DNA of 64,000 nt from an uncultured Prevotellaceae bacterium (GCA_900318255.1 ONJX01000002.1:1-64000), one strand, 5' to 3'; counted from the first letter of the stretch, positions 1-9,482 are shown. Numbers and translations: made by a program. Notes: generated from the letters alone by a model not told the origin.

Positions 1-98
<98 letters not shown>

Positions 99-103
99 CT
101 AAG

Positions 104-140
104 GAGAGCTCGAGGAGAAATCCCCGGGCTCTCTTTTTTT
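104..140 (+). terminator. Intrinsic terminator of the rRNA operon
   Basis: GAGAGCTCGAGG (104-115) pairs with CCCCGGGCTCTC over a short AGAAAT loop, with one mismatch, and is followed by seven T residues. It begins a few bases after the 5S end, as expected for the end of an rRNA transcript. Confidence 0.88.
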
Positions 141-167
141 ATGCCCAATCGCAAAGCACAGTGGCAA

Positions 168-456
168 GCCCTAAGCCCTGGGTTTGTGCCGCCTTGTTAA
201 CCCTCGGGGATGGGCTTGCTCGCATTTTGAGCGCCGGCGGTGCGGCGCAATACCAAACAGCCCCCAGGCTTAATTCCCCACGGGTCCCCTCGGCGGTGCC
301 GTTTTCCTCATTCCGAGCAGAGCCCTAAGCCCTGGGTTTGTGCCGCTTTTTTAACCCTCGGGGATGGGCTTGCTCGCATTTTGAGCGCCGGCGGTGCGGC
401 GCAATACCCGACAACACCCAGGCTTAATTCCTCTCGTGACTCTTACTGGTGCCGTA
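168..456. repeat. Direct repeat of about 110 bp, two copies
   Basis: Segments 168-277 and 322-431 are near-identical; both start GCCCTAAGCCCTGGGTTTG and end GGCTTAATTCC, and weaker similarity continues to 302 and 456. The spacer contains CATTCCGAGCAGAG at 309-322, one base different from the 5S rRNA at 28-41, so a decayed 5S-like piece may be part of the unit. No coding potential is convincing: the open frame across 240-710 is low-complexity and runs into the pyrimidine tract. Function unknown. Confidence 0.8.
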
Positions 457-472
457 GCTGCTTCTGCATAAC

Positions 473-514
473 TATCCTAAAAATGCCCGCTAAGGCCGGC
501 TTTTTTAGGATGGT
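473..514. terminator. Hairpin downstream of the repeat pair
   Basis: ATCCTAAAAA pairs with TTTTTTAGGAT around an inner GCC/GGC stem. It could act as a weak terminator in either direction. No gene lies directly upstream on either strand. Confidence 0.45.
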
Positions 515-518
515 TACA

Positions 519-671
519 TTTTCTCCCCTTCATTTTTTCCCTCCTTTCTTTTTTCCCTTCCTTTATTTTCTTCTTTTCTTTTCTTCTTTTCTTTTCTTCC
601 TTTTTTCCCCTTCCTTTATTTTCTTTATTTTTTTCTTTTTCTTTTTCTTTCTCTTTCTCTTTCCGTTCTTC
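519..671. repeat. Polypyrimidine tract of about 150 nt
   Basis: Nearly every base of the + strand here is C or T, made of variants of TTTTC, TTTTCC and TTCTTTTC. This is a simple-sequence tract, not a gene: the frame through it would encode mostly Phe, Leu, Ser and Pro. Homopurine/homopyrimidine DNA of this length can form triplexes and may vary in length by slippage. Confidence 0.85.
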
Positions 672-687
672 TATAATGATATAAAAC

Positions 688-709
688 CACCCGAGGCAAG
701 CCTCGGGTG
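688..709. terminator. Perfect 9-bp hairpin
   Basis: CACCCGAGG, loop CAAG, CCTCGGGTG. It is flanked by short A and T runs, so it could stop transcription from either side. The stretch 720-898 is AT-rich and I see no gene in it. Confidence 0.55.
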
Positions 710-898
710 ATTTTACGTTTTGATTTGGTATAATTTATATATTTCTATATAAATCAAGTTGATAGTTCTTGCCAATGCTTAATTAAATGGCAATATTTTT
801 TACAAAAGTAATAATTTTCTATAAACTAAAAAGTTTTTACTAGAAAAAGTTATTAACAAGTGCTTTTTATTGTTTTTTTCCTAATTATGAGAAATAAA

Positions 899-938
899 GA
901 AAAGCTCTCGTGGCATAGCTATGCCTAGAGAGCTTTTC
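899..938 (-). terminator. Terminator of kbl
   Basis: AAAAGCTCTC pairs with GAGAGCTTTT, with an inner GGCATAGCTATGCC palindrome. On the minus strand the stem ends in a T-rich run just past the kbl stop codon. Confidence 0.82.
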
Positions 939-960
939 TGAATTCTTTTAAGAAAAGGTG

Positions 961-2151
961 TTACTTTATCACTCCGAGGTTCTTTCCTACCTTGATGAAG
1001 GCATTGATGGCCTTGTCGAGGTGCTCGCGCTCGTGTCCTGCTGAGAGCTGCACACGGATGCGTGCCTCGCCCTTTGGCACCACGGGATAGTAGAAACCGG
1101 TGACATAGATGCCCTCTTCTTGCATGGCAGCGGCAAAGTCTTGCGAGAGCTTGGCATCGTAGAGCATCACTGCGCAGATAGCGCTCTGAGTGGGCTTGAT
1201 GTCGAAGCCTGCTGCAATCATCTTGTCGCGGAAGTAGTTGACGTTGTCGATGAGTTTGTCGTGGATGGCGTTGCTCTCTTTGAGCATCTTGAACATCTCG
1301 AGGCTTGCGCCCACGATTACTGGTGCCACTGAGTTAGAGAACAGATAGGGGCGTGAGCGCTGGCGCAGCATGGCGATGATCTCCTTGCGGCCAGTGGTGA
1401 AGCCACCCATAGCCCCACCAAACGCTTTGCCGAGCGTGCCGGTGAAGACGTCGATTTTGCCGTAGAGGTTGAACTGCTCGGCTACACCGTGACCTGTGGG
1501 TCCAACGACACCTGCGGAGTGCGACTCATCGACCATTACCATAGCGTCGTATTTCTCGGCGAGCTCAACGATTTTATCAACTGGCGCCACGTTGCCGTCC
1601 ATAGAGAAGACACCGTCGGTGGCGATGATGCGGAAGCGTTGCTCTTGTGCTTGCTTGAGGCACTCTTCGAGTTCCTGCATGTTGGCATTAGCATAGCGGT
1701 AGCGTTTAGCTTTGCACAGGCGCACACCGTCGATGATAGAGGCGTGGTTGAGAGCGTCGCTGATGATGGCGTCGTCGGGTCCTAGCAGAGCCTCAAAGAG
1801 TCCACCGTTAGCGTCGAAGCATGACCCGTAGAGGATAGTGTCCTCGGTGTGGAAATAGTCGCTGATAGCAGCCTCTAGCTCCTTGTGGATGTCTTGTGTG
1901 CCGCAGATAAATCTCACGCTCGACATGCCAAAGCCTCGCTTAGCCATCATGTCTTGTGCTGCGTTGATGAGTCGAGGGTTGTCGCTCAGTCCTAGGTAGT
2001 TGTTGGCACAGAAGTTGAGCACATCGGTGCCGGGTTTCACTTTGATCGCAGCCTTTTGAGCTGTGGTGATTAATCTTTCTTCTTTGTAGAGACCAGCCTC
2101 TTTGATAGCAGCCAGTTCGTTGGTTAGATGTTCTTGAAATTTGCCGTACAT
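961..2151 (-). CDS. kbl: Glycine C-acetyltransferase (2-amino-3-ketobutyrate CoA ligase)
   Basis: 396 residues starting MYGKFQEHL; the upstream in-frame extension is lysine/asparagine-rich and unlike the family. It is a PLP fold-type I enzyme of the alpha-oxoamine synthase family, cleaving 2-amino-3-ketobutyrate with CoA to glycine and acetyl-CoA in the cytoplasm. Visible signatures are NNYLGLSDNPR near residue 70, the DESHSAG aspartate/histidine motif, and GTLGKAFGGAMGG near 240, whose lysine binds PLP. It is divergent from tdh, which makes its substrate, so together they form the threonine dehydrogenase route from threonine to glycine. Length matches the family. Confidence 0.96.
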   Translation of the reverse strand: MYGKFQEHLTNELAAIKEAGLYKEERLITTAQKAAIKVKPGTDVLNFCANNYLGLSDNPRLINAAQDMMAKRGFGMSSVRFICGTQDIHKELEAAISDYFHTEDTILYGSCFDANGGLFEALLGPDDAIISDALNHASIIDGVRLCKAKRYRYANANMQELEECLKQAQEQRFRIIATDGVFSMDGNVAPVDKIVELAEKYDAMVMVDESHSAGVVGPTGHGVAEQFNLYGKIDVFTGTLGKAFGGAMGGFTTGRKEIIAMLRQRSRPYLFSNSVAPVIVGASLEMFKMLKESNAIHDKLIDNVNYFRDKMIAAGFDIKPTQSAICAVMLYDAKLSQDFAAAMQEEGIYVTGFYYPVVPKGEARIRVQLSAGHEREHLDKAINAFIKVGKNLGVIK

Positions 2152-2283
2152 AGTTAGTTTTGTAAGATTAAATAGTAGTTTATTTAGGTTAGTTTTACTC
2201 TTCGATACCCACAAAGTTCTAAAAAAAATGCGACATAGAACAATTTTTTTGCCGAAATTTTATTATTTTTGATTGTTAGTGAG

Positions 2284-2291
2284 TAATTTTG
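2284..2291 (+). promoter_or_regulatory. Candidate -7 box of tdh
   Basis: TAATTTTG matches the Bacteroidota TAnnTTTG box, 38 nt before the tdh start. No good TTTG box sits at the usual 19-20 nt upstream, so this is only a candidate. Open frames starting before it would place the start codon inside the promoter. Confidence 0.5.
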
Positions 2292-2329
2292 CAAATCATA
2301 ACTTTAAAACAACTATTTTAAATCACGAA

Positions 2330-3286
2330 ATGAAGAATATTTTAGTAATTGGGTCAACAGGGCAGATAGGCTCTGAACTCACCATGAAGCTTAGAAGCAT
2401 TTATGGCAACGATGCCGTAGTAGCCGGATACATTCCTGGCGCAGAACCTAAAGGCGAGCTTGCTGAGACAGGCCCTAAAGAGGTGGTTGACATCACCAAT
2501 GCGCAGCAGATTGCCGATGCCGTGAAGAAATATGGCATCGACACTATCTACAACCTTGCTGCGTTGCTCTCGGCGGTAGCCGAAAGCAAGCCCCTGCTAG
2601 CGTGGAAGATAGGCATTGGTGGCTTGATGAACACCCTCGAGGTGGCTCGCGAGTGCAACTGTGCTGTTTTCACCCCCAGCTCGATAGGCTCTTTTGGCCC
2701 CAACGCTCCCAAGGATGGCACTCCTCAGGACACCATTCAGCAGCCTCGCACCATGTATGGCGTCACAAAGGTTAGTGGCGAGTTGCTGAGCAACTACTAT
2801 TTCACTCGTTTTGGCGTTGACACTCGCTCGGTGCGTTTCCCTGGTCTTATTTCTTATGTCACCCCTCCAGGCGGAGGCACTACCGACTATGCTGTTGACA
2901 TCTACTACAGTGCTGTCAAGGGCGAGAAGTTCCAGTGCCCCATCAAGGCCGGCACGTTCATGGACATGATGTATATGCCCGACGCCTTGCGTGCTGCCAT
3001 CGAGATTATGGAGGCCAACCCTGACCGTCTTGTTCACCGCAACTCGTTTAACATTGCGTCGATGAGCTTTGACCCCGAGATCATTTATAATTGTATCAAG
3101 AAGTACATTCCTGGCTTTGAGATGGAGTATCAGAACGATCCACTGCGCCAGGGCATTGCCGACTCCTGGCCTAACCGCCTCGACGACACCTGTGCTCGTG
3201 TGGAGTGGGACTGGAAGCCAGAGTATGACCTCGACACTATGACTCAGGACATGATAGAGAAGCTGCGCATCAAGTTTGGAAAATGA
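2330..3286 (+). CDS. tdh: NAD-dependent L-threonine 3-dehydrogenase, SDR/epimerase type
   Basis: 318 residues from MKNILVIGSTGQIG. It has a Rossmann GxxGxxG motif at residues 7-13 and the SDR catalytic pair Y143/K147 in MYGVTKVSGE, followed by SVRFPGLIS and a conserved PFMDMMYMPDALR-like segment (here TFMDMMYMPD). This is the short-chain, epimerase-like threonine dehydrogenase family known from Bacteroidota and archaea, not the zinc alcohol-dehydrogenase type. It oxidises threonine to 2-amino-3-ketobutyrate, the substrate of the divergent kbl gene. A terminator follows. Confidence 0.93.
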   Translation: MKNILVIGSTGQIGSELTMKLRSIYGNDAVVAGYIPGAEPKGELAETGPKEVVDITNAQQIADAVKKYGIDTIYNLAALLSAVAESKPLLAWKIGIGGLMNTLEVARECNCAVFTPSSIGSFGPNAPKDGTPQDTIQQPRTMYGVTKVSGELLSNYYFTRFGVDTRSVRFPGLISYVTPPGGGTTDYAVDIYYSAVKGEKFQCPIKAGTFMDMMYMPDALRAAIEIMEANPDRLVHRNSFNIASMSFDPEIIYNCIKKYIPGFEMEYQNDPLRQGIADSWPNRLDDTCARVEWDWKPEYDLDTMTQDMIEKLRIKFGK

Positions 3287-3314
3287 CATAACGCACGCAG
3301 TAGATTACAAAAAT

Positions 3315-3356
3315 AGCGTCGCCTGGTGGTTCACACTAGTGGCGACGCCTTTTTTG
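3315..3356 (+). terminator. Terminator of tdh
   Basis: GCGTCGCC (3316-3323) pairs with GGCGACGC (3341-3348) and is followed by a run of T residues. It separates tdh from the ruvB promoter. Confidence 0.88.
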
Positions 3357-3384
3357 TAGCTTGCCGTGACGATTTTCAAAAAGT

Positions 3385-3416
3385 TTTGTTGCTTTAGCGT
3401 TTTATTATTAATTTTG
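3385..3416 (+). promoter_or_regulatory. Promoter of ruvB
   Basis: TTTG (3385-3388), 20 nt, TAATTTTG (3409-3416): an exact match to the Bacteroidota -33/-7 pattern. It places transcription start near 3423, so the ruvB start must be the ATG at 3441 and not the earlier in-frame ATG-like codons. Confidence 0.85.
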
Positions 3417-3440
3417 CAGATTAATAATTCCACACATTTT

Positions 3441-4466
3441 ATGAACGAAGATTTCGACATCCGTCAAGAGCGCTCTCAAGGCGACCGCGATTTTGAGAAA
3501 GCTCTGCGTCCGGTGAGGTTTGACGACTTTGCTGGTCAGGAGGGCATTATCAACAACCTCAGGGTGTTTGTCGCTGCTGCTCGTCAGCGTGGTGAGGCAC
3601 TCGACCACACCTTGTTTTATGGTCCTCCCGGCCTTGGCAAGACCACGTTGTCGAGCATTATAGCCAACGAGATGGGTGTGGGCTTCAAGGTCACTAGCGG
3701 CCCTGTTCTCGACAAGCCTGGCGACTTGGCAGGCCTGCTCACGTCGCTCGAGGAGAACGATGTGCTGTTTATCGACGAGATACACCGGTTGAGCCCTGTG
3801 GTGGAGGAGTATCTCTACTCTGCCATGGAGGATTATCGCATTGATATAATGATTGATAAGGGTCCTGGTGCAAGGTCGGTTCAACTCACGCTGTCGCCAT
3901 TCACACTAATTGGTGCCACCACACGCAGTGGCCTGCTCACGGCACCGTTGCGTGCGCGATTTGGCATCAACTGCCACCTGGAGTACTATAGTCACGAGGT
4001 GCTTGAGGGCATCATCAAGCGTTCGGCAAGGTTGCTGCATGTGGCCATCTATGACGACGCGGCGCGCGAGATAGCGTTGCGCAGTCGTGGCACGCCACGA
4101 GTTGCCAACTCGTTGCTGCGTCGTGTGCGCGACTTTGCCCAGGTGAAGGGCAGCGGCAAGATCGACAGTGCCATAGCGAAATATGCCCTAGAGTCATTAA
4201 ACATCGACACCTACGGCCTTGATGAGGTGGATCACAAACTGTTGACAACGATTATCGACAAGTTTGGCGGTGGTCCGGTGGGTCTGTCAACCCTTGCTGC
4301 GGCATTGAACGAGGATGCGGGGTCTATAGAGGAGGTGTATGAGCCGTTCTTGATAAAAGAAGGCTTCATCAAGCGCACCCCTCGTGGTCGCGTGGCCACC
4401 GACCTGGCATTCCGTCACTTGAAGCTAGACCGTCCTGTGAGCGACAGCCAGCCCAAATTGTTCTAA
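3441..4466 (+). CDS. ruvB: Holliday junction branch-migration helicase RuvB
   Basis: 341 residues, normal for RuvB. It is the AAA+ motor that, with RuvA and RuvC, drives branch migration and resolution of recombination intermediates. Walker [10 protein letters not shown] is at residues 61-69, Walker B with FIDEIH at 110-115, the sensor region GATTRSGLL follows, and the arginine finger segment is PLRARFG. The C-terminal winged helix that contacts DNA includes [11 protein letters not shown] and [17 protein letters not shown]. It has its own promoter; the next gene starts 18 nt after the stop and is probably co-transcribed. Confidence 0.97.
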   Translation: MNEDFDIRQERSQGDRDFEKALRPVRFDDFAGQEGIINNLRVFVAAARQRGEALDHTLFYGPPGLGKTTLSSIIANEMGVGFKVTSGPVLDKPGDLAGLLTSLEENDVLFIDEIHRLSPVVEEYLYSAMEDYRIDIMIDKGPGARSVQLTLSPFTLIGATTRSGLLTAPLRARFGINCHLEYYSHEVLEGIIKRSARLLHVAIYDDAAREIALRSRGTPRVANSLLRRVRDFAQVKGSGKIDSAIAKYALESLNIDTYGLDEVDHKLLTTIIDKFGGGPVGLSTLAAALNEDAGSIEEVYEPFLIKEGFIKRTPRGRVATDLAFRHLKLDRPVSDSQPKLF

Positions 4467-4484
4467 CAAAGGAAAGAAAAATTT

Positions 4485-5972
4485 ATGGCAAATCTAAAGT
4501 CTTTAGCAAAAGACACCGTCATCTATGGCATGACGGGAATGGTGGGTCGTTTCTTGAACTACCTGCTAGTGCCGCTTTACACGGCAAAAATCAGTGCCTC
4601 GTCGGGTGGCTATGGCATTATCACCAATATCTATGCCTACACGGCGCTGATAATCATTATTCTCACCTTTGGCATGGAGACCACGTTCTTCAGGTTTGCT
4701 AACAAAGATGGTGAAAATCCCAAGGCAGTGTTATCTACATCGTTCATCTCGGTGACTGCGGTGTCGGCGATTTTTGTGCTGCTGGTGCTGCTGTCGTTGC
4801 CCTGGTTGGCTCCGGCGATGGGCTATGGTGCCCACCCGAGCTACATCTGGGTGATGGCCGTGGTGGTGGCCCTCGATGCTGTGCAGTCTATTCTTTATGC
4901 CTATCTGCGTTATCAGCACAAGCCTCTCAAGTTTGCCACCCTCAAGTTCTCGTTCATCATCCTCAACATAGGTCTTAACCTGGTGTATTTTTTGCTGTTG
5001 CCGTGGCTCTATGAGAAGTATCCAGCTGCCATAGGCACGATTTATGACCCTAGTGTGGGTGTGGGCTATGCCTTCTACCTCAACCTGGTGTGCACCGGCT
5101 TGGTGACACTGCTGTTCTGGAAGGAGATTAAGAGCATAGAGTTCAAGCTCGACCGTCCATTGCTCAAGCGCATGCTTGAATACACATGGCCGTTGCTGGT
5201 GCTGGGAGTTGTGGGCATTCTCAACCAGACTGCCGACAAGATCCTCTACCCCTTCATCGACGACAGTGCCAACGGTCGCGCTCAGCTAGGCATCTATGGC
5301 GCGGCATGCAAGATAGCGATGATAATGGCAATTATCACTAATGCCTTCCGCTGGGCCTACGAGCCGTTTGTCTTCGGCAAGAGCCGCGACAAGGACAACC
5401 GCGAGGCCTATGCCGCCGCGATGAAGTATTTTCTCATCTTCACGCTGCTGGCGTTCCTGATGGTGGTGGCATGGATTGATGTGCTCAAGTACCTGATAGG
5501 GCGCGACTACTGGGAGGGCCTGAAGGTGGTGCCCATAGTGATGGCTGCCGAGATAATGATGGGCGTGTATTTCAACCTGTCGTTCTGGTACAAACTGGTG
5601 GATAAGACCATCTGGGGCGCGTGGTTCTCGCTCATAGGCTGCGTGGTCTTGGTGGCTATCAACTTCTTGTTTGTGCCGCATTTTGGCTACATGGCATGTG
5701 CGTGGGGAGGCTTTACGGGCTATGGCGTGGCGATGGTGCTGTGCTACATAGTGGGCAGGAAATATTATCCCATCGATTATCCGTTGAAGGAGATAGGCCT
5801 CTACGTAGGGCTCACGGCAGTGCTCTATGCAGCAAGCGTGCTGGTTGACTGGGGTGGCAGCTTCGAGAATGTGACCTACCGCACCCTGCTGCTCCTGGTC
5901 TTTGTTGCAGTGCTTGTGAAGAAGGAGCATGTAATGGAGAAGGTAATAGAATTCAAGCGTCGCCGCCAGTAA
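4485..5972 (+). CDS. Polysaccharide/lipid flippase-like membrane protein (MOP superfamily)
   Basis: 495 residues with about 12-14 hydrophobic segments and the N-terminal layout of Wzx/MurJ-type exporters: SLAKDTVIYGMTGMVGRFLNYLLVPLY, then GGYGIITNIYAY. The family flips lipid-linked sugars across the inner membrane. The substrate cannot be read from the sequence; no glycan biosynthesis genes lie next to it, and a lipid II flippase role is possible but unproven. It follows ruvB with an 18-nt gap, an association that looks like an operon. Confidence 0.8.
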   Translation: MANLKSLAKDTVIYGMTGMVGRFLNYLLVPLYTAKISASSGGYGIITNIYAYTALIIIILTFGMETTFFRFANKDGENPKAVLSTSFISVTAVSAIFVLLVLLSLPWLAPAMGYGAHPSYIWVMAVVVALDAVQSILYAYLRYQHKPLKFATLKFSFIILNIGLNLVYFLLLPWLYEKYPAAIGTIYDPSVGVGYAFYLNLVCTGLVTLLFWKEIKSIEFKLDRPLLKRMLEYTWPLLVLGVVGILNQTADKILYPFIDDSANGRAQLGIYGAACKIAMIMAIITNAFRWAYEPFVFGKSRDKDNREAYAAAMKYFLIFTLLAFLMVVAWIDVLKYLIGRDYWEGLKVVPIVMAAEIMMGVYFNLSFWYKLVDKTIWGAWFSLIGCVVLVAINFLFVPHFGYMACAWGGFTGYGVAMVLCYIVGRKYYPIDYPLKEIGLYVGLTAVLYAASVLVDWGGSFENVTYRTLLLLVFVAVLVKKEHVMEKVIEFKRRRQ

Positions 5973-5998
5973 AGATTGGGTGCTGGCTGGTGTGTGTG

Positions 5999-6021
5999 TT
6001 GTTGCGATGCCATCGCAACAA
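5999..6021. repeat. Perfect 11-bp inverted repeat
   Basis: TTGTTGCGATG, one central base, CATCGCAACAA. It lies just after the flippase stop and before the shared terminator, and may add to termination. Confidence 0.6.
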
Positions 6022-6034
6022 ACGTGACAAGAAA

Positions 6035-6075
6035 AGAAGAGACTCGAGGTTTGTGCCTCGAGCCTCTTTTCTATT
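6035..6075. terminator. Bidirectional terminator between convergent genes
   Basis: AAGAGACTCGAGG pairs with CCTCGAGCCTCTTTT over TTTGTG. It has A residues on the left and T residues on the right, so it can serve both the flippase gene (+) and the C10 peptidase gene (-). Confidence 0.82.
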
Positions 6076-6093
6076 TACATCTTGGAGTTAGTG

Positions 6094-9000
6094 TTATTTA
6101 GATCCGAGGATGATGTTGTAAACAACGGTAACATCGGCGGTGGTGATTTCGCCGTCGCCGCTCTGGTCGCCGTTGACGATGGCACTGTCGTCGCCAGTGA
6201 GGATGTAGCTGTAGAGTGCTGTCACGTCAACAGTAGTCACCTCTCCGTCGCCGTTGACGTCGCCAGGAATGGTCTGCTGCTGTTGTTGCTCACCAGGCAG
6301 CATGATGCTCTCGTGGCTGTCGAGTGCGGCAATCTCCTTGAAGAAGGCGCGGAATGGTGCCACATAGGTGTTGCCCCATTGTGCGGCTGCTCCAGCTTCG
6401 TTCACGCTATAGATATCCTCGAGAGTCTCGCCGGCAAATGTTCCGGCCATCAAGTAGTTCTCACCGCTGGTGTAGGCGATGGGCTCAGCCTTGAGCTGTA
6501 CGCCAGTAGCGCTCCAGGTGATGGGAGTGCCAGTGAGATTGGCAGCCTTGTTGATGGCGATGATATAGGGCACGTTGGCCTCGATGTTCTCAACCTGAGC
6601 AAATGTTGCCACGCCGTCGGCCTCTTGAGCGAAGCGCTCAATCCACATGTCGCTGCTGCTTGCCGAGCAAGCATCAGGGGTGAATGGCAGCACGATGGTG
6701 CTCCAGTTCTCGTCCACGCCGTCCTGGCGAGCTTTGTCGAAGGTGCGCTCATAGCTGATGCTCTGTGCGGTGAAGCTCTGTGGTGTGAAGTAGGGGTATC
6801 CGTCCTTGAGCACGATGCTCTGTGCAGCATTGCCTGCCACGATGTTGCTGCCATTGAGGCTTGCTGGTGCCGCTGCCCCTTCGTCGATGAAATACAGCGT
6901 GTTGGGGTTAGTGTTAGGAAGGATGTTGTTGAGGGTGAGACCCAGGAGGCTAACGGCAGCCACGCTAGGCTCAACCTGGAATCCCTCTTCGGGCTTGTAG
7001 CTGTTGCGTGTGCCTTGTGCGTTCCAGGTGATGATGCCAGGGAGGATGTCGTAGTAAACCGACTCGCCAGGCTTAACAATGTTATCGACGTGCGAAGCGT
7101 CCTCGCTGTCGGGCACGTTGTTGCGGGCATAGATGTTCATAGCATAGGTAGAGCCGTAGGCAAGATTGTCGAAGTCGAAGTAAAGAGTCTTCGACTCGCC
7201 AGCGGCGAGCGAGAGCTGGCTCTGCTTGTAGGTCACCATTGAGCCCTTGCCGTCCTCGACGATGAACAGTGGAGCGAGCACATACTTGCTGTAGGCGCCG
7301 TTGCTATGGTTGGTGATAGTGGCGCTGAAGCGAGCGTGACTGTCGTAAATCACGTCGTGGCTATTGGGGTCGTCGGCAGGCACCGAGTTCTCGGCCTTGA
7401 TTACTACCGAGAGGTCAATTTCCTCGGCTTCCTCGCTTTGAGCGATGGTTACTGAGCCTGTGCCAATGGTGATGTATTCGCCATACTGATTAATGCGCAT
7501 GAGCCTAACTGCTTTGGTCCCTGCCGAAGCTGGGGTGACGTTGAAGGTCACTAACGACTCTTGGCCAGGAAGCACCTCGGCTTGCACTACAGTGGTGTAT
7601 TGTGAGTACTCATCGATTTGCTGTCCTCCAAAGTCGAGATAGAGGTCGCCAAAGAAGCGGTCAACACTGTTGTTCTTGACAGTGACATTCACTTGCTCCT
7701 TCACGCCCACGCGCTCACCGCCGGTGAACTCCCAGTTGGTGGCCTGCAGGTCGATGGTGGGATGTGCGCTGGCCTGGCAATAGGTGTTGCTCATGTTCAC
7801 CTCGATGTAGTGGCGGTCAGTTTCCTTCATGAGTTTCCACTCGCTAGAGCCTTCCACTTGGTAAACGCCCACGAGGTGGTAAGTGCCAGTGAGGCCGGCT
7901 CCGAAGGGGATGACTTGGTCAGAGTTAGCAGCCACGCCGCTACCGAAGCTGTGAGTTTGTCCCAGTGCCGAGGTAGTGACTTGCATGTAGATATTGTCGG
8001 CCGAGTTGGCGAGCACTTCGAAGGTGCCGTCGGCGGGATTCAGGAGAGCCAGAGCGGTCTTGAACTTCTTGCCCGAGCCCGAGTGGTCGCTGTAGCTCAC
8101 CTTCACAATCTTAGACTTGTAAATCTTGAAAGGATTAGCCTTTGAGTCACGGTCCCATCCGCTAGGTCCGCTAGTGGCGGTAGCGGTGAGTGCCGGTTCC
8201 TCTTCGTCCTCGTGAGGAGGAGTGCCACCGGGGATGATGTTATACACGATGTTCTGCTTCATGTTGTAGCCCTCGGCACTCGACGAGCCGCCAATGCCGC
8301 TGGCGTAGGGGTTGAGCACGGCGAGCTGGAAGAAGCCGTTGCCCATGCCTCCCCATCCCCAGTTGATGTGGAAGTAGTTGCCATATTCATAGCCGTCGCA
8401 GATGAACGAGTGGCCGCCGCCACTGCCTGCTGTGCCGTTGTAAATCATGGGTCGGCCGGCAGCGAGCTCTTGATAAACCATCTCGTCCCATACCTCTTGA
8501 GTGTAGTCGTTGCGATAGGCGAGTTTAGAGCCGTATCCAAAGATGCCGAAAGCCTTGGGGATGTCGTCGGTGTAGGCACCAGTTGCCGAGACGCCATATT
8601 GCGACTTCAACGCGCATCCCACATAGAACATGAGGTGAGCCACAGCCGAGGTATATACTTCGTCTTCGGCACCAGTGTAGGTGTCGCGCATGTGAGCCCA
8701 GTCAAATGTGGTGATGGGCAGCTCATCCATCTGCACGGTGGCGTAGTTGTAGTTGCCATCGCTATAGGTGAAAGAGTAAGCCGGAATCACTTGTGTGGTC
8801 TGCTCAGGGAATTTGTAGAAATTCATCAGCTGCGACATTGAAGTGGCCACACAGCCGGTGTAGGCCAGCTCATAGCCGTCCTCCTCGTTGTCGCTGTTCA
8901 TGAATTGTGGGCACTCGTTCCAGTAGGGGGTAGCCTGGTCCCACTTGGTGGTGATCATTGGAGCGATAGAGTTGCGAGTGTCAACCACATTTTGTGCTTT

Positions 9001-9408
9001 AGGCGCAGCAATGGCACCCTTGATGCCAGCCACTTTGTCGAGCAGTGCTATTTGCTGTGCATACTCGTTGAGCCATGCCTTCATGTTGGCAGGGGCTTTT
9101 TTCTCATCGTAGTAGCCCTGGTCGCTATATCCCAGGATGGGGTTGATGCGGTCGTCTCCAGCGACGATTACGAATCCCTGGTTGTTGCCAATGTTAAACA
9201 CGTAGTAGGCTGCATTGCTGGTTGTTGCCGCCTGTACTGTGGGGTTGCCTTTAGCAGCAAATTTCAGGCCATTGTTAGCTTTCTGCTTGCTGCGCAAGAA
9301 GTTGGATGCTTCCTGCTGTGCCTGTTGTTGGGTGATTGGAGCAGCTTGCGCAAGCAATCCAATACTCATGCAGAGCATAAGCAGAAAAAAGAATCGGTTT
9401 TTTGCCAT
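6094..9408 (-). CDS. Secreted C10 family (streptopain-like) cysteine peptidase with dockerin-type C-terminus
   Basis: 1104 residues. A signal peptide (hydrophobic 6-20, cleavage near QAA) is followed by a Spi-like propeptide with FVIVAGDDR (residues 79-87), which normally inhibits the enzyme until processed. The catalytic domain has oxyanion glutamine Q158 in WDQATPYW, nucleophile C186 in YTGCVATSMSQ, histidine H333 in GGGHSFICDGY, and the tryptophan-rich NWGWGG loop. Residues about 410-1040 are beta-rich CARDB/Big-like repeats. The last 55 residues are two calcium-loop dockerin repeats, GDVNGDGEVTTVDV and GDQSGDGEITTADV. The enzyme is expected outside the cell or on its surface. The dockerin type is common in Bacteroidota proteases and need not mean a cellulosome. 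Confidence 0.93.
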   Translation of the reverse strand: MAKNRFFFLLMLCMSIGLLAQAAPITQQQAQQEASNFLRSKQKANNGLKFAAKGNPTVQAATTSNAAYYVFNIGNNQGFVIVAGDDRINPILGYSDQGYYDEKKAPANMKAWLNEYAQQIALLDKVAGIKGAIAAPKAQNVVDTRNSIAPMITTKWDQATPYWNECPQFMNSDNEEDGYELAYTGCVATSMSQLMNFYKFPEQTTQVIPAYSFTYSDGNYNYATVQMDELPITTFDWAHMRDTYTGAEDEVYTSAVAHLMFYVGCALKSQYGVSATGAYTDDIPKAFGIFGYGSKLAYRNDYTQEVWDEMVYQELAAGRPMIYNGTAGSGGGHSFICDGYEYGNYFHINWGWGGMGNGFFQLAVLNPYASGIGGSSSAEGYNMKQNIVYNIIPGGTPPHEDEEEPALTATATSGPSGWDRDSKANPFKIYKSKIVKVSYSDHSGSGKKFKTALALLNPADGTFEVLANSADNIYMQVTTSALGQTHSFGSGVAANSDQVIPFGAGLTGTYHLVGVYQVEGSSEWKLMKETDRHYIEVNMSNTYCQASAHPTIDLQATNWEFTGGERVGVKEQVNVTVKNNSVDRFFGDLYLDFGGQQIDEYSQYTTVVQAEVLPGQESLVTFNVTPASAGTKAVRLMRINQYGEYITIGTGSVTIAQSEEAEEIDLSVVIKAENSVPADDPNSHDVIYDSHARFSATITNHSNGAYSKYVLAPLFIVEDGKGSMVTYKQSQLSLAAGESKTLYFDFDNLAYGSTYAMNIYARNNVPDSEDASHVDNIVKPGESVYYDILPGIITWNAQGTRNSYKPEEGFQVEPSVAAVSLLGLTLNNILPNTNPNTLYFIDEGAAAPASLNGSNIVAGNAAQSIVLKDGYPYFTPQSFTAQSISYERTFDKARQDGVDENWSTIVLPFTPDACSASSSDMWIERFAQEADGVATFAQVENIEANVPYIIAINKAANLTGTPITWSATGVQLKAEPIAYTSGENYLMAGTFAGETLEDIYSVNEAGAAAQWGNTYVAPFRAFFKEIAALDSHESIMLPGEQQQQQTIPGDVNGDGEVTTVDVTALYSYILTGDDSAIVNGDQSGDGEITTADVTVVYNIILGSK

Positions 9409-9482
9409 TTTAATTGGTTTAAGATGTTAATGAATAGTTGTTTATAATAAGTTTGGTTATGTGCTTTTTTCAAAAAAGCAAG

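Noticed and set aside
240..710. 156-codon open frame
   Set aside because: It runs through the duplicated segment, a hairpin and the polypyrimidine tract; the product would be low-complexity Phe/Leu/Ser/Pro and no promoter or ribosome site supports it.
6110..6260. Cellulosome component based on the dockerin repeats of the C10 peptidase
   Set aside because: No cohesin or scaffoldin is in the window, and dockerin-type tails occur on many Bacteroidota secreted proteases.
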